DNA from: Nilaparvata lugens
Lineage: Eukaryota > Arthropoda > Insecta > Hemiptera > Delphacidae
Direction of reading: 5' to 3'
NCBI RefSeq assembly: GCF_014356525.2
Contig: NC_052518.1
Span: 5,126,162 to 5,190,161 of the forward strand
DNA: 64,000 bases
The position numbers were made by a program, and so were the translations under genes. Below are positions 24,290-35,819 of this stretch, in pieces. Each line of letters starts with the position of its first letter. Positions within the stretch are counted from its first letter, which is position 1. The notes under the pieces are model-generated. The model was given only the letters and a program-made list of their open reading frames with translations. It searched no databases and was not told the origin of the DNA.

Positions 24290-24830
24290 AAAAAAAGAAA
24301 ATTCAATCAATGAATTCTCTTAAACAAATATTATCTTGTATGAATATGGACAATAATAATAACAATTTCTTTGAACAAAAATAATACTAAATAATTGAAT
24401 TAGTTGAAGAAAATAAATTTCAAAACTGAATCAAATTATTCTCTTATAAAATATTATTTTGTATTGAAGAAAATAAATTTCAAAACTGAATCAAATTATT
24501 CTCTTATAAAATATTATTTTGTATGAATATTAACAAAAACCATCAATTTCTTTAGACAGAAGCAAAACTCAAAATTCGAATTGGAGGAAATAAATTTCAA
24601 AACTGAATTAATTTATTCTCCTATACAATTATTATTTTTCATGAACAAGAAAAAAAAGAATCAGTTTTATTTCTTTAAACAGAAACATACTAAGAATTCT
24701 AAATTGAAGAATATACATTTCAAAACTCAATCAATTTATCATGTAATACTAATAGTATTTATCATGAATATGGAAAAAATACTTTCTTAGGACATATACA
24801 AAAGTAAAATAAAAAACTCAATTAGAATAA
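24290..24830. repeat. Diverged tandem repeats of about 120-135 bp with an exact 60-bp duplication
   Basis: 24404-24463 and 24464-24523 are identical (ttgaagaaaataaatttcaa ... attattttgtat). Looser copies of the same unit run from about 24300 to 24830 (aaatttcaaaactgaattaa, acatttcaaaactcaatcaa). The block lies just beyond or within the lgs 3' UTR. Confidence 0.8.
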
Positions 24831-25040
24831 GATTTGATTGAATTTTGAAATAAAATAAGAATTGATGATTCCAAAGTTATTACAGTATTTTTCCAAGACA
24901 GGATTGTCATGAGTAGGATTATCAAGGCAATCAACTCTCGATAATTCATATAGAAGATAGATATTCAAATACTTGATTGGTCTGTATAAATGTAATAAGA
25001 TCAAGCAATGTCTCTTCAAAACACCCGAATGAACGTTTTT
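24524..25040 (-). other. lgs: Likely lgs 3' UTR and 3' flank
   Basis: This is the AT-rich sequence following the lgs stop. On the minus strand AATAAA-type signals occur (plus-strand tttatt near 24606 and 24665), so polyadenylation roughly 370-440 nt after the stop is plausible. No cDNA evidence is available from the sequence alone. Confidence 0.35.
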
Positions 25041-26349
25041 CTACTTAGGAACAAAAAACTGTTGATTTGCTCCCACCGCTTGATTACTCATCTGACTTCT
25101 TGTGTTAGTGGCATACAACTGCTGTTGGAAATTATGAAACTGCTGAGCATAGTTGGGGTCTGACGTGGTTGGCCCGATGAAAGAAGAGTTCTTGAAGTTA
25201 TTGGCCTGACCCATGGACGGTGGAAGGGGCTGGCTGGCATCCGGGGGGTGAATCTGGCCCTGGACTGGCCCCTGGCCCTGAACTGGCCCCGGGAACATGC
25301 CCCCACCTCCATCACCAGCAAAGTTCACTTGGGGGGGCATGCGCATCCCTCCCCTCCCCCCTCTCATCATCATCTCATTCGAGTTGATGTTGTTTTGTTG
25401 ATAGTTGTTGGGAAAATACTGCAGGTTATGAGTGGGTACTTTTGCATCCAAATTGGTGAGCGGATTTGAGTACCGCTGTAGAAAGTCGAGACTGGGCGGT
25501 CCTCTCGGCCCCGTCACCTGACCCTGAGGTCTAGTGGGAAGATACTGTATAGTATTGGGGGCACTTGGCTTCACTTGTATATTGGCGCCGTTGTACGAGT
25601 TGGGCGGCATATTGGGACGAGTCATCATCCGAGGTGGATAACCTGGGCCAGGGCCTGGCTGCATCATGCCCGGTTTAGGTGAGATGGAGTTGTTAGGTCC
25701 TTGACAAGGCATCATTCTGCCAGATCCATTAGAACCAGGACTGAACGAGTGAGGCATCTGCGCATGCGCATTCATGTCGTTCATCTGCATCATATGCATA
25801 TTGGGATTGGGCTGATTAAAGCCCATCATTCCAGGATGCATCATGTTATTCTGTTGATTGACAGCAGAACTCGCCACGTTTGTTGTGAGCTGCTGACTCA
25901 TTTGAGCAAGAGACGTGATTGGATCGAAATGTGAACCAGGTTTACCACTGTTTACACCAGGCAGTCTTGTGATTCCGTTCGGATTGAGCGGCACATTATC
26001 AGGCCCAATACACTGATAATTACCTTCTTTGACCGAGTCAGGCGGTGGTTTACTATTGGGCGACACATCCAAAAACGGCTGCTGACCTAGCTTTGCCGAC
26101 TGCTGAGGCATGAAATTGTTGGGAAGCACTGGTGACCCCATCATCGGAAAGCGAGAGTCAGCCATTTGTGGACTATTGCATGTAAATCTGAGATCTGTCT
26201 TGGCGCCTGAGCGTGATTTGTCAGTTCCAGGACTTGGACTGGATCCAGCGAACACCAGCGAAGATGGCGTCAATGGGCCTTTGCTCACCGACATTTCTGC
26301 GCCTGCGCCTGGGGTTGGCAGCACTGATTCCAAGCTGGTAGGGGGCAAC
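25041..26349 (-). CDS. lgs: lgs coding exon 9 (C-terminal region, stop TAG)
   Basis: The acceptor ggctgggttgcag lies just above 26349. It encodes residues 637-1071. Low-complexity Gly/Pro/Met/Asn/Gln segments are punctuated by conserved blocks: FDPITSLAQMSQQLT, NIQVKPSAPNTIQYLPTRPQ, PPSLDFLQRYSNPL and the YAQQFHNFQQQLYATNTRSQ tail. In the fly protein this C-terminal region is involved in transcriptional output (family knowledge). It is much more GC-rich than the surrounding DNA. Confidence 0.95.
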
Positions 26350-28091
26350 CTGCAACCCAGCCAACACATTCATTTTAAATTCAACAAAAATGAATTAAAA
26401 ACGCTATTCCAATAGAATACTCTTGAATGGAGGAGTTGTGTTTCTTTTGAACCTGAAGAAATTCAGATAATGCGTTTTGCATAAGGTTTACAAACTGCAT
26501 GACTTTTTGCATTTTATTCTTCACTGTTTTACTGCCATTATAACGTGTACCTCACTATAGCACACAATTATTCAACTGAATTTTTGCATTAGCTACAACT
26601 AATGGTTAGTGCCACGTTATAATGGCAGTGGAGAAAGATAGGAGAACACCATTTCCGATCCTCACTGTCTAGTCAATGCCTTCTTGATTGTAGTTAATAC
26701 AGGTTTATTAATGTAATATTAATTGTTCATCCTCGTTTTAAATAATCAATTATATTTTATTAAGCAAGAAATTATACTTTTCAATAATTTCATAATTAAA
26801 ATGAAATATTTTGTGAATTAATTCTACATTGTTAAAAACCGATCTGGCAACAGAGCAAAGCGAGAAGGAGATAGCGCTATCCGCTTTGTTGAATGACAGA
26901 CAAGGATAGCAATACCATTGCTAATCAAATACACTGCCATTATAACGTGGACCTCACTATAGTTGTTTCACCATTGCATGGACATCATTATAACTACTAG
27001 ATTCTAGTTTTATTCAATCGATCTGATGAAGAAACGTACCCCAAAAATCTGGTGTGGTACACTCACACAACTTTCCTTGCTCATATTTGAAACTACGATC
27101 AGACTTCTGTATATGTGTATATATAATTGTTTTCAGAGTACTTTTTCTTTGCGTGAATTGTGAAATTCGATGATTTTTTTAGTCGTCATTTTTTTAAAGT
27201 CGTCAAAACAGCTGTTCTACAGCTCGACTATGTGTTCTTTTTATGAACTGCCTACCTACTACCCACCTCATGCACGAGAAGGAGGTTACTAAGTCCATTT
27301 CCCAAGGATGGGGTGGACCCCCCATTGGTTTCCCAGAAAGGAGACTCATGCCAGTTGATAGAGCTGATGAATAACTATACAGGGTATGAATTTGAAAAAA
27401 ATTGGTCAAGTCATTTTTGAAAAAATCGTGAAAAACATTGTTTTTTAGTACACCGCCATTTTTCTCAAGAATATTACGGAGCTCCTGCAATTTTCCCAGA
27501 AGAAAAACTCATGTCATTTGATAGGGCTTATAAATAGCTATCAATGGTATAAATTTGAAGAAAATCGTTAGAGCCGTTTTCGAGAAAACTGTGAAAAACA
27601 TGGATTTTTAGTCATTATCCGCCATTTTTCTCAAGAATATTACGGAGCTCCGGGAATTTTCCCAGAAATGAGACTCATGCCAGTTGATAGGGCTTATAAA
27701 TAGCTATCCATGGTATAAATTTGAAGAAATTCGTTGGAGCCGTTTTCGAGAAAACCGTGAAAAACATGGTTTTTTAGTCATTTTCCGCCATTTTTCTCAA
27801 GAATATTACGGAGCTCCTGAAATTTTCCCAGAAATGAGACTTATGCTAGTTGATAGGGCTTATAAATAGCTATCCATGATATAAATTTGAAGAAATCGTT
27901 AGAGTCATTTTCGAGAAAAACGTGAAAAACATGGTTTTTTAGTATTATCCGCCATTTTTTCCGCCATCTTGAATTGAATTTTATTGAATTTCTTATTGTC
28001 GGGTCCTCATGGTATAGGGACCTTAAGTTTAAAATTTCAAGTCGATCGGTTAATTAGGAATGGAGTTATCGTGTTCACAGACATACACACA

Positions 28092-28145
<54 letters not shown>

Positions 28146-31100
28146 ACACACACACATACACACACATACACACACACACACACGGACCAATACCCAAAAA
28201 TCATGTTTTTGGACTCAGGGGACCTTGAAACGTATAGAAAACTTGAAATTGGGGTACCTTATTTTTTTTGGAAAGCAATACTTTCCTTACCTATGGTAGT
28301 AGGGCAAGGAAAGTAAAAAGGAATGTGAAAAAATGTATTAGACTTACGTTGGAGACATATTTGGTTCCTTCAAACTTGTATTTGGCTGCTTCTGGATGGT
28401 CAGTTCTTGTCCTTCGAATGCATTCAGATACTGAATTTGTTGTGGCGAAGGCACGGGCATTAGGTTGGGCTCTTTTGTGAGGGCCGACTGCTGCTTTTGG
28501 GCCAACGATTGAAGAGATCGACAAAACATCCCATCTGCAAAAAAAACTATTTATGAGAATTGTACAATTTGATTATACATGAAATTAATGAATTAGAACA
28601 TTCATGGGATTCAGTTATCAGAGTTGTTTAGTTTCATATTTACATCTTATGTTCTATTCTCTCTCTGAACTAGAGCATTATACATAGTCTATCTTAAGGT
28701 GCATTTTCATTTGTGCGTAAACTTCCGCAGTCGACGACAAGCATTGTTGACATTCATATTGTACAAATTTCAAGTGTGCTTTAAACCTAGCGCCGCAGTG
28801 CAGGATGGTTTCTTACAGCTTGGCGTTGTTGTCATTCGAGATGGGTGTCTGGCTTGGAAGTGTTTCGGCCGCATTGCAGGATGACTGTTAACGGTTGCCG
28901 GAAGATCAACAGCTAGATTTTTTTCGTTATTTTTCGTGATAGAGAAATTCTGATTGCAGATTCGTTCTCAGCGACCCCAAGTTTAGCCTAAAGGCTCAGA
29001 ATGTCAACTATGTTTTTAAATAATTAAAAATCATCATGAAAAGTCATTAATATGGTAGTACACCACGTTTCTGGGAACTTTTCACTGGTTACTGGAGTTA
29101 TTATTGGCACACAAAAATCAAAATAATCTTGAGAAAGAAAACTGCTGATGAACGCGAATAAGACCGCCACTCCATTGTTCTATTGTCTCGGCTGCTTGGC
29201 TGAGCCTGGCTGGAGGGATCAAATAACCGACTGGTTTGTCTTTCGTCTGTCCACCAGGCGGAACTACGCCGACCATTGCTGGGTGGAAGATGTTATTGCG
29301 GCCGCTCGCATTCCCACCAACGCTGCTATTATTTGCTGTCTCAGCGCCTAGTCCAATTCTGCACTGCGGAGCTAGGTTAACAGCTGATCAAATAACTTTT
29401 CATTATTTGTCTTTATTATAAAATAATTAAACATTTATAATAATATCAACATATTGTCATTTAAAAGAAAAAAAATAAGCTCAACCTGCCCCATTAAACA
29501 TAATTGAACATAATCTTTTAGGTTATGCAGAGAAATTTAAATCTACCCAATCTGAGATTCTCTTCCATCTGAGACTCAGACAGAGCGCTCCCGCCTAAGA
29601 TAGAAAATGTATAATGCTAGCTCAGATACAGATTCCTTTATTGATGTGTTTAACAATACAAAATTCAACGTACGTTCTAGCGTTAAAAATAAATACCAGT
29701 AGCAGTAAAATAACATGGTGAATCATATAAAACTATAGAGTTCTACAATAATATTGAGCAAGAATAATGACGGAATATGCGAAAGTTAAGGTACTAATGT
29801 AATGTTTCACATGAAACGGTGAAGTTTGGACCTTAAGAAGTCTTTTCTCAGAGAGGGTATCAGAAGATGAAGAGGCTCAGAGAGAGAATATAAGAGACTA
29901 AGGCTCAACTCATACTTACGAGACTCAAGTCGAGAAGAGAATGCGACTCTAGTCTCTCCTCGACGCAGCATATGCTTTCAAATGGTGACACTCAGACCAG
30001 TCGACTCTAGTCACCGCGACCTCACGACTGTGAGACTGAGTCGAGCGTCGACTCGACATGTTGGTCGAGAATCGACTTGAGTTGCATAGTACCGTGCATT
30101 TTCAATGATGGTGACACTCAGACCAGTCGACTCTAGTCTCCGCGACCTCACGACTGTGAGACTGAGTCGAGCGTCGACTCGACATGTTGGTCGAGAATCG
30201 ACTTGAGTTGCATAGTACCGTGCATTTTCAATGATGGTGACACTCAGACCAGTCGACTCTAGTCTCCGCGACCTCACGACTGTGAGACTGAGTCGAGCGT
30301 CGACTCGACTGTTGGTCGAGCATCGACTTGAGTTGCATAGTACCGTGCATTTTCAATGATGGTGACACTCAGACCAGTCGACTCTAGTCTCCGCGACCTC
30401 ACGACTGTGAGACTGAGTCGAGCGTCGACTCGACATGTTGTCGAGCATCGACTTGAGTTGCATAGTACCGTGCATTTTCAATGATGGTGACACTCAGACC
30501 AGTCGACTCTAGTCTCCGCGACCTCACGACTGTGAGACTGAGTCGAGCGTCGACTCGACATGTTGGTCGAGCATCGACTTGAGTTGCATAGTACCGTGCA
30601 TTTTCAATGATGGTGACACTCAGACCAGTCGACTCTAGTCTCCGCGACCTCACGACTGTGAGACTGAGTCGAGCGTCGACTCGACATGTTGGTCGAGCAT
30701 CGACTTGAGTTGCATAGTACCGTGCATTTTCAATGAAAGTGAGGTTATATTTTATGAAAGTGAAAATTTCAGCGTTTTCCTGTCATGTACAGGACTATAA
30801 AAAATAAGTGTTTCGGCCTTGTACAGTGTTCTCCTGCCATGTACAGGGCTAAAAAGTAGGGATGGTATCGATACATCGATGTTTAGAAACATCCATGTTT
30901 TTAAGTAACATCGATGTTTACTGTTTGATGTTTTTCACTTAACAATGGTTTTACCTAGACATCGGTCATCCGATGTTTTCCCCAACTAAAAAGTAAAGAC
31001 AATTCTAATTTTTAAATTTTTTAAGTTTTAAGTTTTTTTTTTTGTTGGGATTATCTTGAGAGGTATTGGGCTTTGAAGTGTATTATGAAAAATAAAGAGC

Positions 31101-34100
31101 TCAATATTTCAACAAAGGCCAAAGTGATAAAATCATGTATAATGCCAGCACTTATATATGGAGCACAGACCTGGGCTTGTAAGAAAACGTCACTGAAAAA
31201 GGTTCAAGTCACTGAAACAGCAATGGAAAGAAGCATCTTGTAAATATAAAGACAACAAAGAATCAGGAATTCTTTTATAAGAAGTATTACAAACCTTGAG
31301 GATGTGACAAAAACAGTGAAGTTGTTGAAATGGAAATGGGCTGGCCACATCGCAAGATTAGAAGACGACAGATGGACGAGAAAAGTCACCAGTTGGGAGC
31401 CAACGTGGAAAACAAGAAGAGGAGGTCGACAGAAAGCCAGATGGAAGGATGATATCGTAAAGACTGCAGGTATAAACTGGATGGAGACGGCGAAAAACAG
31501 GCAGAGATGGAAAAACCTGGGGGAGGCCTATGCCCGATAGTGGGCCTAGTTTCCAGAGAAATGATCAAATTTATGTATTGGAAAAGGAAATTATTGTTTT
31601 ATTATATTCTTCTTTATATTATATTATTCTTTCGATTTCATTGAATTTCATAAACTATCATTTTTCATTTTGCTCGAGGAAGGAAAAAATACTCCTGTAT
31701 AACAGGAGTAAAAACTAAATTTGTACGACTGTACGGACTATTTATATATAAGTATTTATATAAAAAAAGAAGAATTTCTCTAGTGTATTGAAAACTGAAG
31801 ATGAATGGTTTGTAATAGATTGTAAATTGTTTTTCTAATGATGTATCGAAAATGTTGTCTGGAGACTAAATAAAGGCTTTATTTATTTATTATTTATTTA
31901 TCTTGAGAGGAAGAGGTTTTCATTCATCGTTATTAGTTCAACGTTATTCTCTTTACAAAATTTGGACAAAAGAGTACCCTCTTAATTTGTCTTATATTAA
32001 AAAAATATTCAAATCTATAAACCAATAGTTTAGATAGAGGTTTTTTTTAATTCGATTGAAATATCATCTCCATTGCTAAACATCAAGTCTGATTACCTAC
32101 AAGCAATAATTTATAAATTTTCAGTTTGGCTGCTGCTAATCAATAATATTTCTTCATTGTTAACTACTTTTCAAAAGATCTGTCCCTTTCTTTTACATTT
32201 ACATAAAAAAAGGAAAATTTTTTTCACTATCTGAGTCACTCTAAGGAGAGTGTCTTCCTAGTATCATCCGTAAAAACGAAGGGCGATACATCGATGTTTA
32301 CTGTTCGATGTTTTTCACTTATCGATGTTAAGCCCGGTCCAGACGCTCAAGTTTAGCTTCAGTCTTTTGCTCAAGCAAAGTCGGAGCATGTAAGTCGTTG
32401 CGTCTGGACGGTGAAACGGATGGGTCTTCAAGCTTAAGTCGTCCAACTTAAAATGTATCGGCCGGGAATCTTTTTCCATCAAACTGTGCGTCTTATGCCT
32501 ATCCACCAAAACCTGAATCGCGTAAAAATGGAGATAGTGAAATTGTGATTTTAGATTCGGATTAAGCGCCCTCAAATTAATAAAATGCCTCGCGAGTACT
32601 TGAAAATAAGCAAGTTTTTTTATCGATTGTATATAACACCATTTAACCATCTTTTTTCATTCTTGATTCTCATGATACTCTCAGAATTTGATGTTGATAT
32701 TATGATTTACTATAATGATATATCCAGTTGAATCAGCGAAAAAATACGATATAATTATTACTCATCTACCGGATATATGTCAATCGTATACAATTCAGAC
32801 TCAATGAACCATATCACAATAATTCATATTGAAGTGACACATAACCTCTAGCTACTTTGGACTGTTGTAAAAATTAGAATTGGAACCGTTTTGGGCGTAA
32901 GTTAGCCTGTGGTACTTTTCTGTAAGTTGTATAATTCTGAATGATTGAATAAATAAATAAACATATCAAGAACTGAGCTTGTGAGCACAAAAATAGGAAA
33001 ACGGACGACATAATACGGATGCGTGTGGACGCAATTTTACATCAGTCTTTTGCTGCTTGAACCAAACAATCCGTCTTTTGCTTGAACAAAAGACTGATGG
33101 TAAACTTGAACGTCTGGACCCGGCTTTATGGTGAAAAAACATCGATGTAAGGTCTTTAGATACCCATCCCTAAAAAAAAGAGTGTAACTTAATTGTGGAA
33201 CGAGTATTTGAGATTTGACTTACCCGGAGAATGTTGACTTGAGGGTGTAGGTGAGAAGTCACCATTGAGCTTCTCCTTCTTAGCAGGAGGGGAGTGCGGA
33301 GTGCCCGGGTTGGAGGTGCTGGGAGGGGCGGGTGACTCGTGGTTCCTGGCGGGGCCAGCCGGGGAGTTGAGGCCGGAGCACGTTCGTGGCGAGGGTAGAG
33401 ACAGGTTGGAAGTGGTATTATTGGGTGAACTGGGGTTGGGACTCGGCATGGCGACCGGAACACTGGCAGATCTCGTTGTCGGATGATAGGGAGGCGGTGG
33501 ACCCTGGTTGCGATTCCTCATCGCCTGGTTATCGGTCGGTTTCTTCTTGCGTTCTTCATAGAACTGCAGCTGCATCTTCTGCCATTCGGCCTGCTGTGCT
33601 GTGATGGGAGCTTGACCTTTGGGACATTGCGGCGACATTGCTATGTCGTTGGGATCTGAGGTTAGCGGAATCACTTCGTCTAGGTCGGTGGATTGTCCCC
33701 CCGAGGGAGGTGGTTGGCCTCCTCCACTTGGTGGCTCCCCTGGAGAATGGTTCTCTGGAAAAAGCATCTGCTGCATTTTCCTCAGAGTGGCCAACTGCTC
33801 TTCCCTGTGTTGCCTCTGTTGCGGTGTTAAATTCTCATCAGGAACTTTGACTCCTGCAATGACACAAAATAACAATAGTTAAGGCCGGGGACACACTATT
33901 TGGTAGAGAGTTAGTGGGGAGGATATTTTTAATATTCTTTCCGAAGAATGGACATTGATATGTCCAATTTATGTAGATGCATAGCAATATAATTAATTAT
34001 CTATAGTTATTATATTACAAATTACTTTTTCATAACATATACAGTTCAATAATTATTTTCTTAGTCTATATTATGTAAATTCATCTATAATTTTGCTGTA

Positions 34101-35740
34101 TTGTAAGCTATTGTATATAAGTGTATAAGCCAGTATATATTGTAATCTACATAAATAAAGTACTCAATCAATCAATCAAACACCAGCGGTTTTTTGCCGG
34201 ATGAAGTGCAAAGTACACAGGAAGGCATGGAGAAGGACAAACTTCGCCGGGCCGGCTGAGAACCGGACCCGGCGAGAAAATCAGCCGGCGGAACAGCCGG
34301 CTATTCTCTACTTCACCGGCCATCAGGTTGGAGGGCATTGTACATATGGAGATGAACACACGGTTCGGCAAAACAGCCGGCCGGCCCTGCCTCTACATCT
34401 ACCACTTGTAGTTAGATTACATTAAGCCTCTCTAATTTATTTATTGTAAGATCTCAAAAATTGGGTGTTACAATTATTATATGTTTATGTATGTTATGTT
34501 CTTTATACAGGGTGTTTACGCACTCACTACCAATATTCTTGGACATTGTTCCTGGGTAAGACGGACAATTTAAATATGATATTTAGATATGTTTGTTAGC
34601 TTGGAACAATGCCCTAGACCTAGAGTATTGTTAGGGAGTCGTAAACACTCTGTATGATGTGTAACATTCAACATATCATTGCATTTTATTGTGAAATGTA
34701 CTTGTTTTGTGAAATTTGACTTCTCAAGTTTCTAAATAGCCGCCATTTTGAAAATTTATATGAAAAATTCGCCAAAGTTTCATCATTTCCTCTTTCTCCT
34801 GTGGTGGAGCAAACATAGCACAGCCAATTTCTGAGCTCTTGACAGTAGCAATGCAACTGAAAACCTTCAAGTACATTAGAAATATTCTGTTATTATTGCT
34901 GGCGTGTCTGGCGACTGTCGAACGGCAGTTGCAGTGTGTTCTGGTATTCAACCGGCGCCGGATCCGGTGAAACATCCGGCCCGGCAGTTTTGCCGTGTCG
35001 TGTGTCCCTGGCCTAAGGGGCGTTTAGATTAGTCAATTTTACTTTATTCCAAGTTTTCATAACCTCAAAGGTATATAATTAACTATATAAGTATATAATT
35101 ATGAAATAAAAAATGTTTATTAATCTTAAAGTTGTCTTCTCCAACTGCATCATAATTTCTTATTTTAATTTCAAATTAAAATTTATTTCACACCCATAAA
35201 TACATTATACAGAAATCAAATAGAGTCTAGCATGACAAATAAAATAATTCAACCAAAGTTCAACAATAGATTGTAAGTGAAAAAACCACTGGCATAAGAT
35301 GACTCTTGTTCGCCAGTGGGTGTAGGAGATAAGATTATCATACACTCAACTTTATTTAAATTGAATTAGCACAAAAGTAAATATATAAACAGAATAGAAA
35401 AAACTAGAACAAAGAATTGAAACAAAATTCACAACAAAATTAAGAAATTTTCTGGAGTATATTATACTTTATAGCTATGGTAAGGTACTCTCTTTCTTAT
35501 TCATATATACAGTGATTCATATATTACAGTGTATATAGAAAAAATTACATGAGAAATGAGTTAGGATGATTATACTCTGTCCAAACTGCGATGAGCGCTG
35601 GAAGATTAGGCCGACCCTCGCTTCCCCACGCGCAGGCACACACGCCCGACCTACCTGCGCCATTAATATACTATGTATACTACGTAGTATACAGGTAGAC
35701 AGACCGTCCCTTTACTCACACACACAAAAGGAGACTGTGC

Positions 35741-35819
<79 letters not shown>

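Larger units (their letters stand above)
27045..28318. mobile_element. Repeat family 4, copy 2, expanded by internal tandem repeats
   Basis: The termini are as in 12807-13607 (aatctggtgtggtacactca at the left, gggcaaggaaagtaaaaa at the right). It is longer because the core is repeated about four times (27344-27960), and it contains a 100-bp (CA)n. Its right end lies only about 30 bp from the exon 8 donor of lgs. Confidence 0.75.
30857..33172. mobile_element. hAT-like TIR element carrying nested insertions
   Basis: The left end tagggatggtatcgatacat and the inverted right end tagggatgggtatctaaaga share many bases, and cgatgttt motifs recur inside. About 8 bp flank both ends with partial identity (ctaaaaag and aaaaaaag). 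It has been split by a LINE (31064-31897) and a TIR element (32331-33125). No transposase frame is left. Its right end is about 50 bp from the exon 7 donor. Confidence 0.65.
33883..35012. mobile_element. Harbinger-type TIR element with TAA target duplication
   Basis: taa-ggccggggacacac at the left and gtgtgtccctggcc-taa at the right are inverted ends flanked by TAA. The subterminal GC-rich ccgg/gccgg blocks (34175-34400 and 34940-34990) mirror each other. The left arm is interrupted at about 33899-34178 by a LINE tail, and a mariner-type MITE sits at 34508-34652. It has no transposase. Confidence 0.75.

Noticed and set aside
25248..26415. Plus-strand frames over lgs exon 9
   Set aside because: They are shadows of the GC-rich lgs coding sequence on the opposite strand.
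27984..28316. Thr/His-rich frames around 28.1 kb, and Val/Cys or His/Thr frames around 35.7 kb
   Set aside because: They are translations of CA/GT microsatellites inside repeats.
30011..30653. 84-88-codon minus-strand frames with repeated RRLESTGLSVTIIENARYYA
   Set aside because: They are produced by the 126-bp minisatellite. Two 125-bp units break the frame and there is no splice or start context.
32315..32650. 111-codon minus-strand frame and its relative at 50205-50411
   Set aside because: Both overlap the terminal repeats of family 5 and resemble each other only because the element does.
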